A stretch of 45,899 nucleotides of DNA from contig DKPV01000028.1 in NCBI GenBank assembly GCA_002471375.1, positions 3,831 to 49,729 of the forward strand. The letters run 5' to 3'. This DNA is from Flavobacteriales bacterium UBA7325. Its GTDB lineage: Bacteria > Bacteroidota > Bacteroidia > Flavobacteriales_D > Crocinitomicaceae. A program made the translations under genes and the position numbers. Below are positions 1 through 8,654 of this stretch, piece after piece. Every line of letters begins with the position of its first letter. Position 1 is the stretch's first letter. The notes beneath the pieces were generated by a model. The model worked only from the letters and a program-made list of their open reading frames with translations, did no database searches and was not told the DNA's origin.

Positions 1-126
1 CTTGAAAAATACAAAACCTATCAAATGGCTCAACGTGCTTACCGAGGAAAAGACCAAGGCAAACCGAATAAGAAAGACCGAAGAGATCTTGACCATTTTT
101 TTAGAAGGTTGGTAGAGTCAGTTTAA
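1..126 (+). CDS. S4-domain RNA-binding protein (Hsp15-like), C-terminal end
   Basis: The window opens inside a reading frame whose last 41 codons are visible before a TAA. The tail is very basic and contains the run GKPNKKDRRDLDHFF, which resembles the C-terminus of the small S4-domain (Hsp15/HslR-type) RNA-binding proteins of Bacteroidota. Those proteins bind RNA or ribosomal subunits. The S4 domain itself lies outside the window, so the call rests on the tail alone and is moderate. Confidence 0.55.
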   Translation, partial: LEKYKTYQMAQRAYRGKDQGKPNKKDRRDLDHFFRRLVESV

Positions 127-191
127 TAAGTCTTTACTCAAGTACTCGTCAACATTTTTAGGTATACTTTGTTATCCCTTAAACTTTCATC

Positions 192-635
192 ATGGATATT
201 TATACTGTTTTTTTCATACTTTCTACTTTTTGGGTGGGGCCCTTTTGGTTTGCTATGCTTCTTAATCCCCAAAAAGAGAAAACTAAAAAACTACTGAGCG
301 GTCCACTATTCTTTTTAGGTCCCATAATGATTTGGATACTTGTTATGGCAATGAATCCGCAAGGCTTAGTTGACTTTGCCAACAGTGGCTCACACCCCGA
401 TGGTTTCTTCGCAGGATTAGCAGCCGGCATGTCTTCCCCCGCAGCTATTACCGCGATGTGGGCTCATATGGTAGCAGGAGATATCTGCGTCACTCGATGG
501 ATTTGGAAAGAGGGTTTGAGGCAAGACACGAATAAAACGGTTTCGCGACTGGCCATATTCTTTGGAGTGATGCTCATGCCTCTTGGCTTGGCCATTCACC
601 TTCTCTTTGGGAAAATTAAAAACACCCCGAAATAA
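192..635 (+). CDS. ABA4-like family membrane protein (DUF4281)
   Basis: This 147-residue protein has about four hydrophobic segments, an early proline/tryptophan-rich helix (WVGPFWFAMLL) and the signature WAHMVAGDICVTRW near residues 90-103. That His/Asp/Arg-Trp arrangement is typical of the ABA4-like (DUF4281) family, named after a plant gene needed for neoxanthin synthesis; the bacterial role is not established. The length matches the family. It stands alone between the S4-domain gene and the MFS gene. A loose promoter-like TATACTTTG lies about 25 bases upstream. Confidence 0.7.
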   Translation: MDIYTVFFILSTFWVGPFWFAMLLNPQKEKTKKLLSGPLFFLGPIMIWILVMAMNPQGLVDFANSGSHPDGFFAGLAAGMSSPAAITAMWAHMVAGDICVTRWIWKEGLRQDTNKTVSRLAIFFGVMLMPLGLAIHLLFGKIKNTPK

Positions 636-815
636 CTAAAATGCAAATTCAATCCATATCGGCGCACATGAAGATGAGGCGGAGTAATTAGTTGATTGAG
701 AATAAAGAAAACCCTTCTTAGCCTTTTCGCTTTAGCTATACTCGTTGTTTTATGTCGGTATAAATGACATTAAATGATTCCTTTTTTTTTCATTAGCTTT
801 AGGTAATTCTCCAAA

Positions 816-2072
816 ATGGAAAAAACAAAAGCTCCTTGGTATTATCTGCTATTGGTCATTTTAGCCGGTGAATCCGTTTTCTTCTTGCCCTATGTACTCA
901 GCAGGGTTTTCAGGCCCACCATATTAGATGTTTTTCAAATCGATAACGTGGAGCTGGGTATTTGCTTTTCTGTTTATGGGTTTGTTGCCATTGTTTCCTA
1001 TCTTTTCGGTGGACCGATTGCCGATCGCTATCCCGCAAGAAAGCTTATTTCTTTGGCCCTGTGGCTCACAGCTCTCGGCGGTGTTTATTACGCCAGTTAT
1101 CCAAGTTATTTTGGGCTTAAGGTTCTTTACGGGTATTGGGGCTTTACCAGTGTCTTTTTGTTTTGGGCGCCAATGATTAAGGCTGCCAGACTATGGGGAA
1201 CATCTCATTCACAGCTTCGGGCATTTGGGTTTTTAGAAGGCGGGAGAGGACTTGTAGGGGCTGCCTTGGGAACGCTTGGGGTACTTGTCTTCGCCTTCTT
1301 TATGGGGCAGGGAATCTCCTCTCCAAGTCTCGAAGAAAGCAGAATGGCTTTTCAACCCGTTATTTACAGCTCTTCGATAATTGTTGCTATATCGGGAGTG
1401 CTCGTCTGGTTTTTCATGAGGTTGGACGATGAGCAGGAACGAAAGGTTGTGGTGAATGAAATTTCAATCAAGGAATTAAAAGTCGTATTGAAAATGCCCT
1501 CAGTTTTGTTATTAATGATCATTGTTTTATGTGCCTATATGGGCTACAAAACGACCGATGTGATCTCCTTGTTTTCTAAAGAAGTGATGTCCTATAACGA
1601 CGTTAAATCCGCACAGGTGGCTACCTTTTTATTGTACGCAAGACCAATCGTTGCACTCCTCTTAGCTCTGTTTTTTATACGCGTCCGAATTACTCTTCTC
1701 CTCTCTTTTGGTTTTGTTGTTTCCTTTTTCGCCGCCCTCATCTTTACGCTTGGCCTTGTAACTCATTCAACAATCTTCTTGTTTGTACTGTCTATAATCA
1801 TGCTTTCCATTGGCGTTTACGGCCTAAGGGCACTTTACTTTGCGGTCATGGAAAAAGGAAATATCCCTTTAATCTACACCGGAACAGCCGTTGGTCTGAT
1901 CTCTATCATCGGTTATGCCCCCGATATTTTCAGCGGGCCTATGACCGGGTATTTTTTAGACCAGTATTCGGGCATTCAAGGATATCAATATGTATTTGCT
2001 GTTTTAGCTCTATTTTCATGCATTGGAGCTTGGGTCTCATGGAAGTATCATGTAATGTATGGAAAGTCTTAA
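816..2072 (+). CDS. Major facilitator superfamily transporter
   Basis: A 418-residue protein with about 12 hydrophobic segments in two halves separated by a charged cytoplasmic stretch (about residues 205-225). The loop after the second helix carries the MFS motif A, GPIADRYPARK at residues 66-76, which gates the transport cycle. The substrate cannot be told from the sequence. It runs toward glmS, with only five bases between the two stop codons. A weak -7-like TAGCTTTA lies at 794-801. Confidence 0.85.
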   Translation: MEKTKAPWYYLLLVILAGESVFFLPYVLSRVFRPTILDVFQIDNVELGICFSVYGFVAIVSYLFGGPIADRYPARKLISLALWLTALGGVYYASYPSYFGLKVLYGYWGFTSVFLFWAPMIKAARLWGTSHSQLRAFGFLEGGRGLVGAALGTLGVLVFAFFMGQGISSPSLEESRMAFQPVIYSSSIIVAISGVLVWFFMRLDDEQERKVVVNEISIKELKVVLKMPSVLLLMIIVLCAYMGYKTTDVISLFSKEVMSYNDVKSAQVATFLLYARPIVALLLALFFIRVRITLLLSFGFVVSFFAALIFTLGLVTHSTIFLFVLSIIMLSIGVYGLRALYFAVMEKGNIPLIYTGTAVGLISIIGYAPDIFSGPMTGYFLDQYSGIQGYQYVFAVLALFSCIGAWVSWKYHVMYGKS

Positions 2073-2077
2073 AACAA

Positions 2078-3922
2078 TTATTCAACCGTTACTGATTTTG
2101 CTAGATTTCGCGGTTGATCAACATTACAATTTCTCATTACAGCAATGTGATAAGAGAGCAATTGGAAAGGAATTGTCGCTAATAATGGCACTAAATGCTC
2201 ATCCGTTTCAGGTATTTCAATCGTGTGGTCAGCGAAGCTCTTAACTTGATCATCACCTTCCGTTACAACTGCAATAATTTTACCTTTTCGTGCTTTAACT
2301 TCCTGAATATTACTGACAACCTTTTCGTAAGAAGTTCCCTTTGTTGCGATTACAAAAACAGGCATTTCCTCATCGATAAGAGCGATAGGCCCATGTTTCA
2401 TTTCTGCTGCCGGATAACCTTCAGCATGAATATAAGAGATCTCTTTGAGTTTCAAAGCTCCTTCAAGTGCAACTGGGAACGAACTCCCACGTCCAAGGTA
2501 GAGCGCGTTTGTTGCGTCTTTATACTGAGATGAAATGTATTCTATTTGATCGTTCTTGTCGAGTACTTGTTGAACTTTATTTGGAATTGCTTCCAGTTCA
2601 GAAAGCATTGATCGATATTTTGACTCGCTAATTGTTCCTTTTTGATGTGCTAAAGAAAGCGCCATTAATGTCAGAACGGTTACTTGAGCAGTAAAAGCTT
2701 TAGTCGATGCAACGCCTATTTCAGGTCCTGCATGCGTGTAGGATCCGGCATCTGTTATTCTTGATATAGATGACCCAACAACATTACAAATTCCTAAGAT
2801 TGTCGCACCTTTTGCTTTGGCTAATTCAAGTGCAGCTAAAGTATCAGCAGTTTCACCAGATTGAGATATCGCGATTACAATGTCATTTTCACCTATGATA
2901 GGGTTTCTATAACGGAATTCACTTGCATACTCAACCTCGACATTAATTCGGGCAAGGTCTTCGAAAAGATACTCTCCAACCAAGCAAGCGTGCCATGAAG
3001 TCCCACAAGCTACCATTATAACCCTCTTTGAGTTGATGATTTTCTGTTCGTACTCTTTGATTCCTCCAAGAGCAACTCTTCCTGCAGCGGCATTTAATCG
3101 ACCTCTAAAGCAATCTTGAATAGAAGTTGGCTGCTCATGAATTTCTTTAAGCATGAAGTGCTCATATCCACCTTTTTCGATTTGCTCTAAATGCACTTCT
3201 AACTCTTCGATATATGGTGTTTTTTCAACATCATCAATATCGTAAAGTTTCATTCCCCTGTCGCGCTTTATCACAACGATTTCTTCATCTTCTAAGTATA
3301 CTACACTTTTTGTGTATTCCACAAATGGAGTTGCGTCTGATGCCAAGTAAAAGTCACCTTCTTTGCCGATACCCACAACGAGTGGACTACTTTTACGTGC
3401 AGCGATTAATTTGTCTGGTTCATCTTTTGAAAGTACAACGATGGCATAGGCACCAACAACTTGTTGTAAAGCCGTTCTCACGGATTCGCCTAATTTCATT
3501 CCCGTTTTCTTCCGGATGTCGTCAATCAAGTATATTAAGACCTCAGTATCTGTTTCTGTACGAAACGTGTATCCCTTGGAAAGGAGATCGCTTTTGATGG
3601 CATCATAATTCTCAATGATTCCATTATGAATTATTGCTAAACCGTGATCTTCTGAGTAATGTGGATGTGCGTTTATGTCGTTAGGTTCACCGTGTGTCGC
3701 CCAACGAGTATGTCCCATTCCTAAATTCCCGGAAACATTTTTGTCAGTTGTGTATTCCTCTAGATTTGCAACTTTCCCTTGTTTCTTGTAGATATTGATT
3801 TTATCGTCGAGAAGCAGTGCAACTCCGGCACTATCATACCCTCGATACTCAAGGCGCTTTAGTCCTTTGACAATGATTGGATACGCTTCTTTCTGTCCAA
3901 TATAAGCTACAATTCCACACAT
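2078..3922 (-). CDS. glmS: Glutamine--fructose-6-phosphate aminotransferase (isomerizing)
   Basis: GlmS makes glucosamine-6-phosphate from fructose-6-phosphate and glutamine, the first committed step to UDP-GlcNAc for peptidoglycan and lipid A. The 614 residues match the family. The N-terminal glutaminase domain starts MCGIVAYIG, with Cys2 as nucleophile, followed by HTRWATHG. Two SIS sugar-isomerase domains follow, with SQSGETADT and the closing PRNLAKSVTVE. It is the last gene of a minus-strand operon, 12 bases after the DUF4270 gene. No ribozyme-like leader is expected or seen in that short gap. Confidence 0.97.
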   Translation of the reverse strand: MCGIVAYIGQKEAYPIIVKGLKRLEYRGYDSAGVALLLDDKINIYKKQGKVANLEEYTTDKNVSGNLGMGHTRWATHGEPNDINAHPHYSEDHGLAIIHNGIIENYDAIKSDLLSKGYTFRTETDTEVLIYLIDDIRKKTGMKLGESVRTALQQVVGAYAIVVLSKDEPDKLIAARKSSPLVVGIGKEGDFYLASDATPFVEYTKSVVYLEDEEIVVIKRDRGMKLYDIDDVEKTPYIEELEVHLEQIEKGGYEHFMLKEIHEQPTSIQDCFRGRLNAAAGRVALGGIKEYEQKIINSKRVIMVACGTSWHACLVGEYLFEDLARINVEVEYASEFRYRNPIIGENDIVIAISQSGETADTLAALELAKAKGATILGICNVVGSSISRITDAGSYTHAGPEIGVASTKAFTAQVTVLTLMALSLAHQKGTISESKYRSMLSELEAIPNKVQQVLDKNDQIEYISSQYKDATNALYLGRGSSFPVALEGALKLKEISYIHAEGYPAAEMKHGPIALIDEEMPVFVIATKGTSYEKVVSNIQEVKARKGKIIAVVTEGDDQVKSFADHTIEIPETDEHLVPLLATIPFQLLSYHIAVMRNCNVDQPRNLAKSVTVE

Positions 3923-3934
3923 AAAAAAGAGAAA

Positions 3935-5251
3935 TTAGAATTCAGTATATAGAATACTGATTTTTGGTTGAACTTTATTTCCTGTCTGTGCACCATTAAA
4001 AATAACACGGTCCACCGAGGTGATAAATGATAATGGAGACAACACTAAGTCTGTGTCGGTAATTTCTCCATTAACAATTTGTTGAACATGATTTCTTATG
4101 TCTACATCAAATTGTTTTGTAAAGTCATCATAGACAGCAAATGCTCCAGTAAAGATCAAACTATCAGATCCAGTGGACTCTCGCCTTGAGACAGTCAAAG
4201 CAGATCCTGGATAATAATTCGCACCTGTTTGATATTGAATCGGCAATTCCAATATTGCTTTGTGGATCACTGCATTTGCAGGGATGTTTGCAATTCCCGG
4301 AATCGATACTACTGCTCTAGACGAAAATGCTTGAGCATAGAATTCTAAATTTCCTGCGCTTGGGGTATTGATAACGGTCTCAACATTGGTCATGCTGTTA
4401 TCAACGTCAATGTGATTAAAGTTTGCTGTGCTTGAGTTAATCAAGAATTGAAATTCCTTTTGAACACCATTTTCAGTGTAGTAAACGACCGCCTCGCTTG
4501 ATGCAGAGCCTAGATCGAAATAGAAAACACCGCCATCTCCAGGAGCTTGTAATCCATTTACTGTGCGGATGTGTAGACCTTTAAAGTATTCTACGAAATC
4601 CTCGTTGGTAGCGAACGATGCTGGTGTTGAATTGAAGTCTTCAAATATCGTACGTGCTTTATTCGTGTCTAACGGTATTCTTAGTTGCGTTGGTACTGTA
4701 TCAGATCCAACAACCGTTATTGCATCAGGATCCATTTTTATTACTTCCTCGCCCGCAGGTATCCAACTTACCGGGTCGGTAGTTTTAGTGCTGAATGTGT
4801 AATAAGTAGAGTCTTCATCAATTCCATCTGTATCGGTAATCTCAAAGACTTCGAAAGTCTGATTTCCTGGGATGCCGTAATGTTCATTATAGCGCAAGCT
4901 TAGAACAAATGAATCTATGATTACCGAATCAAGATCAGCAAAACTTGGAGCAAGTAAAGAAAGATTCAGCTGAGTGTAGATCTCCCCGTTTACTGTTCCA
5001 AAAACAGGATCATTATATGAGCCGAGTAAACCATAAAGAGGTTGACCGGTGCTTATAGAATCATCTTGAATTGTATAAGTGTGTAAGGTAAACGTGTCGA
5101 TACCGGAGGAATTTAGCAACTCATCTTGAGCTAATGTGTTCTGGCCTAGTATATTCTCCTTCTTCTTACAAGAAGTCATTACGAATACGCTAAATAAAAA
5201 AGTAGCGGAAAGGATGATTCCCTTCCGCCACGTGAAAAATTCTAAATTCAT
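3935..5251 (-). CDS. DUF4270 outer-surface lipoprotein
   Basis: The ATG at 5251 is preferred because it lies one base after the stop of the upstream gene and gives a clean lipoprotein signal: a basic start, a hydrophobic core and the lipobox MTSC followed by KKKE. An in-frame ATG at 5275 would add eight residues and overlap the upstream gene. The rest is a beta-rich secreted protein of the DUF4270 type, about 440 residues, with closing repeats such as YDDFTKQFDVDIRNHVQ. The molecular role is unknown. Its place between a GT5-type protein and glmS is a recurring Bacteroidota arrangement and hints at a cell-envelope role. Confidence 0.85.
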   Translation of the reverse strand: MNLEFFTWRKGIILSATFLFSVFVMTSCKKKENILGQNTLAQDELLNSSGIDTFTLHTYTIQDDSISTGQPLYGLLGSYNDPVFGTVNGEIYTQLNLSLLAPSFADLDSVIIDSFVLSLRYNEHYGIPGNQTFEVFEITDTDGIDEDSTYYTFSTKTTDPVSWIPAGEEVIKMDPDAITVVGSDTVPTQLRIPLDTNKARTIFEDFNSTPASFATNEDFVEYFKGLHIRTVNGLQAPGDGGVFYFDLGSASSEAVVYYTENGVQKEFQFLINSSTANFNHIDVDNSMTNVETVINTPSAGNLEFYAQAFSSRAVVSIPGIANIPANAVIHKAILELPIQYQTGANYYPGSALTVSRRESTGSDSLIFTGAFAVYDDFTKQFDVDIRNHVQQIVNGEITDTDLVLSPLSFITSVDRVIFNGAQTGNKVQPKISILYTEF

Positions 5252-5252
5252 A

Positions 5253-6074
5253 CTATATAAGGACTTCTGCTTCAATTACCTTGTCTAAAAACTCGGAAGT
5301 TGACTTCACCTGATTTTCTTCTTCAACCCAATCCATTTTAGCGCATTCAGCACCATCAAAGATAGATTTCAATTCCGGAGTAAGTTCTTCACTTCCAACG
5401 CTAATTCCGTCAGCATATTTTACAGCAGCTTTAGTAATGTTTTCTAAGCTACCTTCTGTAAGGTCTGCAACGACATCATCAGAGAATCCATCAAATTTAA
5501 GTTTTTCAGAAAATCGGCTGTCCCAATTATTGTTAAACCCTTCGTTGTATATGTTGTAGACAACTTTCGTGTTTGTGAAGTGCGGATCATCTTTGTACAA
5601 GTTTTTGATGTACATTGGCATTAATGCAGTCATCCAACCATTACAGTGGATTACGTCAGGTTGCCATCCTAGTTTCTTAACTGTCTCCAAAACTCCGCGA
5701 CAGAAGAACATTGAACGTTCGTCATTGTCAGCGTGTGGATTATCTTTGTCGTCAAGAACAGTAGACTTACGTTTGAAGTACTCCTCATTATCAATAAAGT
5801 ATACTTGCATACGTGCAGCTGAAATTGATGCAACTTTGATGATCAATGGATGGTCTGTATCATCGATGATCATATTCATTCCCGATAAACGAATAACTTC
5901 ATGAAGTTGATGGCGTCTTTCATTGATGACTCCAAAACGCGGCATAAAAACACGAATCTCTTTTCCTCCTTCCTGAACTCCTTGTGCTAAATTTCTCGCT
6001 GTTGTAGAAACTTCTGATTTTGGTAAAAATGGTGATATCTCCTGTGAGATAAAAAGTATTTTCTTTTTCTCCAT
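5253..6074 (-). CDS. Short glycogen/starch synthase-like protein (GT5 catalytic domain only)
   Basis: The 273 residues match only the N-terminal half of glycogen synthases. The opening LFISQEISPFLPKSEVSTTA corresponds to the usual EVAPFAKTGGLGDV, and DVIHCNGWMTALMP (about residues 140-153) corresponds to the HAHDWHTAL segment. The Lys-x-Gly-Gly-Leu motif that binds the ADP-glucose phosphates is absent, and the whole C-terminal GT-B domain is missing. This short form is a family normally found in Bacteroidota, so it is not a local truncation, but glycogen synthase activity is doubtful. It is first in the operon with DUF4270 and glmS and has a good promoter upstream. Confidence 0.8.
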   Translation of the reverse strand: MEKKKILFISQEISPFLPKSEVSTTARNLAQGVQEGGKEIRVFMPRFGVINERRHQLHEVIRLSGMNMIIDDTDHPLIIKVASISAARMQVYFIDNEEYFKRKSTVLDDKDNPHADNDERSMFFCRGVLETVKKLGWQPDVIHCNGWMTALMPMYIKNLYKDDPHFTNTKVVYNIYNEGFNNNWDSRFSEKLKFDGFSDDVVADLTEGSLENITKAAVKYADGISVGSEELTPELKSIFDGAECAKMDWVEEENQVKSTSEFLDKVIEAEVLI

Positions 6075-6099
6075 GAAACTATAATTGGTAAAACAGTTG

Positions 6100-6130
6100 C
6101 AAAAATATAGAAAAAAAAGCGGAAATTCAA
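6100..6130 (-). promoter_or_regulatory. Bacteroidota-type promoter for the glgA-like/DUF4270/glmS operon
   Basis: On the minus strand TTG (6130-6128) is followed after 20 bases by TATTTTTG (6107-6100), a full match to the TAnnTTTG -7 element. Transcription would begin about 20 bases before the ATG at 6074. Assigned by pattern only. Confidence 0.5.
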
Positions 6131-6140
6131 TAAAAACGGA

Positions 6141-6148
6141 TAGTTTTG
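6141..6148 (+). promoter_or_regulatory. Possible -7 element upstream of panC
   Basis: TAGTTTTG matches TAnnTTTG exactly and lies 21 bases before the ATG at 6170. No convincing -33 TTTG is present at the right distance. If real, the region 6100-6150 is a compact divergent promoter, and the element overlaps the alternative TTG start of panC, which argues for the ATG. Confidence 0.35.
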
Positions 6149-6169
6149 TCCGCCTTTAATGCTTTGAAA

Positions 6170-7024
6170 ATGGGGGAGTCACAAGTTTTTACATCAGCTA
6201 AATCGCTCCAGTCACGACTGGATAGCGAATCGAATAATTCAACTGTTGGGTTTTTACCAACGATGGGTGCATTGCACCATGGCCACTTAGAACTCGTTAA
6301 ACAGGCACTCCAAGAAAACACCCATGTTGTAGTGAGTATCTTCGTAAATCCTACGCAATTCAATAAGGCTGAAGATTTAGAGAGTTATCCGCGTGATTTG
6401 GAGGCTGACTTAAAGCTTTTGAATTCTGTCGGAGATGTAATTGTTTTCGCTCCTTCGGTTGAGGAAGTTTATCCTGAAGATTATCAAAACTTATCTATCG
6501 ATCTTGGTGCTTTAGGCACTAGTATGGAGGGCGAGTTTCGTCCAGGACATTTTGCTGGTGTAATGAATGTTGTAAATCGACTGTTTGACATTGTACAACC
6601 TACTCGAGCTTACTTCGGAATAAAGGATGTCCAGCAAGTTGCTGTAGTTCAATACATGGTTGATCAAGTGCAGTCACCGGTAGAAATAGTTCCTTCCGCA
6701 ATCGTCAGAGAGCCAAGTGGCTTAGCAAGCAGTAGTAGAAATTATAGACTTAATGAAGATCAGCTCAATGAAGCTTTGATTATCATTGACACCCTTCATT
6801 TTGCACGAGGTATTGCCCGTCAATTATCACCACAGGAAACTAAGGTAAAGGCCATAGAGTTCTTCAAAAATGGGAGTCTTGAAATCGAGTATTTCGAAAT
6901 TGTACATCCTCGGACGCTCGAATTTATCACGGAATGGGTTCCGGGTGCGCGAGCATGTATCGTTGGGTATTGTGGAGAGGTAAGACTACTTGATAACCTT
7001 GAACTAATCCCGTCAAATAAATAG
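6170..7024 (+). CDS. panC: Pantoate--beta-alanine ligase (pantothenate synthetase)
   Basis: PanC joins pantoate and beta-alanine using ATP to form pantothenate, the coenzyme A precursor, in the cytoplasm. The ATP-binding signature PTMGALHHGH (residues 30-39 from the ATG at 6170) and the FGIKDVQQVAVVQ and SSRN motifs are intact. The 284 residues fit the family. An upstream in-frame TTG at 6146 would add eight residues, but the ATG gives the usual distance to the first motif. It is divergent from the glgA-like gene. panD, often found next to panC in related genomes, is not here. Confidence 0.95.
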   Translation: MGESQVFTSAKSLQSRLDSESNNSTVGFLPTMGALHHGHLELVKQALQENTHVVVSIFVNPTQFNKAEDLESYPRDLEADLKLLNSVGDVIVFAPSVEEVYPEDYQNLSIDLGALGTSMEGEFRPGHFAGVMNVVNRLFDIVQPTRAYFGIKDVQQVAVVQYMVDQVQSPVEIVPSAIVREPSGLASSSRNYRLNEDQLNEALIIIDTLHFARGIARQLSPQETKVKAIEFFKNGSLEIEYFEIVHPRTLEFITEWVPGARACIVGYCGEVRLLDNLELIPSNK

Positions 7025-7090
7025 CGTAAGTTTGCGTAGAATATTTGAGGCAAGTCTTCGTTTGAATAGCATCAAAAAAACAGCATTAGA

Positions 7091-8077
7091 TTGAAAGCAA
7101 CAATCATAAAAATATTAAAACTTGTAGTTCCAATAGGGATTGGTCTTTACCTTACTTGGTATTTTCTAACAGGTCTTACAGACACGGAAATCGAACAAAC
7201 AAAAAGTGCTTTTTATGAAGCGAACTATTTTTGGGTTGTTATAAGTCTCATTCTTGCCTTTTTAAGTCACTTTAGCCGAGCTTATAGATGGCTTTTCTTA
7301 CTTGAACCATTAGGATATAAGCCGAAATTGTCAAATTCTTATCACGCTGTGATGTCTGGATACATCATTAATTATACAGTTCCAAGATCTGGAGAAATTG
7401 CAAGAGCGGGTTTGATGACTAGCTATGAAAAAGTGCCGTTTGAGAAAGGATTTGCGACAATTATAATTGAGCGTGTTATCGATGTGATAATGCTTTTGAT
7501 TGTAGTCTTTATTTCTGGATTACTTCAAGCCAATTCAGAGCAGCTAGATAGAATAACACAAACAGAATCTGGTGAGCCTAGCTACCTAATCTGGTATATT
7601 CTAGGTGGTGGATTTGTTATGGGATTGATTGGCTTAGTTGTTTATTTCAAAAGTGAAAAAGTTAAGTCTTTTGTCAATGAGAAGCTACGAGGCTTTTGGG
7701 AAGGGTTGAAATCCGTTTGGACCATGAAGAAGAAATGGGCTTTTATTGGTCATACGCTATTTATTTGGACTTGTTATGTTGGTATGTTCTGGGTGGCTGC
7801 ACAGGCATTTCCTGAGACCGAATCAATTCCAATTGGTTGTATTTTTGCAGCTTTTGTAGTTGGTGCTACTGCAATTGCAGCTGTCCCAGGTGGTTTAGGA
7901 CTTTACCCATTGTGGGTCACTGCCGCACTTGCAGCATATGACATTAACTTTGCTGCCTTTGGAATATTTGTTTGGGTAACACAGACCGGATTGTTGATTG
8001 TCCTCGGATTTCTATCACTCTTTTTGATACAACGTCAACCTAAATTGGTTGAAGAAAAGCCCACAGCCGATGAGTAA
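7091..8077 (+). CDS. Flippase-like / lysylphosphatidylglycerol synthase TM-region protein
   Basis: A 328-residue integral membrane protein with about eight hydrophobic helices. The segments LILAFLSHFSRAYRWLFLLE and NYTVPRSGEIARAGLM, and the glycine-rich AAVPGGLGLYPLWVTAAL near the end, are typical of the UPF0104/flippase-like family, which covers the membrane half of LPG synthases without the aminoacyl transferase half. It probably handles a lipid or lipid-linked substrate. The start is TTG at 7091; no ATG is available before the first helix and an in-frame TAG lies at 7067. Its last codons overlap the next start by eight bases. Confidence 0.75.
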   Translation: MKATIIKILKLVVPIGIGLYLTWYFLTGLTDTEIEQTKSAFYEANYFWVVISLILAFLSHFSRAYRWLFLLEPLGYKPKLSNSYHAVMSGYIINYTVPRSGEIARAGLMTSYEKVPFEKGFATIIIERVIDVIMLLIVVFISGLLQANSEQLDRITQTESGEPSYLIWYILGGGFVMGLIGLVVYFKSEKVKSFVNEKLRGFWEGLKSVWTMKKKWAFIGHTLFIWTCYVGMFWVAAQAFPETESIPIGCIFAAFVVGATAIAAVPGGLGLYPLWVTAALAAYDINFAAFGIFVWVTQTGLLIVLGFLSLFLIQRQPKLVEEKPTADE

Positions 8078-8585
8078 GCTAAGTTTCGTTCAAAATAAAA
8101 TTGTAGCACTTGATGATGCAAATCAACAGGTTGCCTTGTGGCGTCTAAAATCAGAAAAGATTGTTTTTACCAACGGATGTTTCGACATTTTACATCAAGG
8201 GCATGTGACCTATCTAGCCGAAACGGCAAACCATGGTGATCGATTGATTGTTGGATTGAACACGGATGCGTCTGTTAAAAGACAAGGTAAGGGTGACGAT
8301 CGCCCTGTTAATGATGAAGCTGCACGAGCAATGGTAATCGCATCTTTAGGTTTCGTTGATATGGTTGTCTTTTTTGATGAGGATACACCTATTATGCAGA
8401 TTGAAACTCTTAAACCTGATGTGCTGGCGAAGGGAGCAGATTATAATCCTGACGAAACGAATGCAAATTCTAAAGAATATATTGTTGGATCCGATAGCGT
8501 GCGCTCGAATGGAGGTGAGGTTGTCGCTATCCCTTTAGTTGAAGGGTTTTCTACAACGAAGATCATTAATAAATTGAAAGGATAG
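8070..8585 (+). CDS. rfaE2: D-glycero-beta-D-manno-heptose 1-phosphate adenylyltransferase-like protein
   Basis: This 171-residue nucleotidyltransferase resembles the C-terminal half of HldE, which makes ADP-heptose for lipopolysaccharide. It carries FTNGCFDILHQGH with the HxGH motif at residues 42-45, VGLNTDASVKRQGKG, RPVNDEAARA, LAKGADY and the closing GFSTTKIINKL. No kinase half is present, so it is the stand-alone form. The ATG at 8070 sits in ATGAGTAA, overlapping the stop of the flippase-like gene and suggesting translational coupling. A TTG at 8049 would add seven residues and is less likely. Related enzymes use glycerol-3-phosphate or other sugars, so the substrate is inferred. Confidence 0.85.
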   Translation: MSKLSFVQNKIVALDDANQQVALWRLKSEKIVFTNGCFDILHQGHVTYLAETANHGDRLIVGLNTDASVKRQGKGDDRPVNDEAARAMVIASLGFVDMVVFFDEDTPIMQIETLKPDVLAKGADYNPDETNANSKEYIVGSDSVRSNGGEVVAIPLVEGFSTTKIINKLKG

Positions 8586-8593
8586 ATTCTTAT

Positions 8594-8615
8594 TTCAACG
8601 AATCAATTCGTTGAA
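8594..8615. terminator. AT-rich hairpin after rfaE2
   Basis: A perfect inverted repeat with 10-base arms, TTCAACGAAT-CA-ATTCGTTGAA, begins eight bases after the rfaE2 stop. No long T-tract follows, so it is a weak terminator or an RNA-stabilising hairpin. Confidence 0.4.
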
Positions 8616-8654
8616 GTTTGGTTATACACAGATCCAATTACCTACTTTTACGGC

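Noticed and set aside
2195..2533. Reading frame opposite glmS as a gene
   Set aside because: It lies fully antisense to a strongly conserved enzyme and its translation has no protein-like features.
5253..6074. The glycogen-synthase-like gene as a truncated pseudogene
   Set aside because: The short single-domain form next to DUF4270 and glmS is a recurrent Bacteroidota family, the frame is clean and it has a good promoter.
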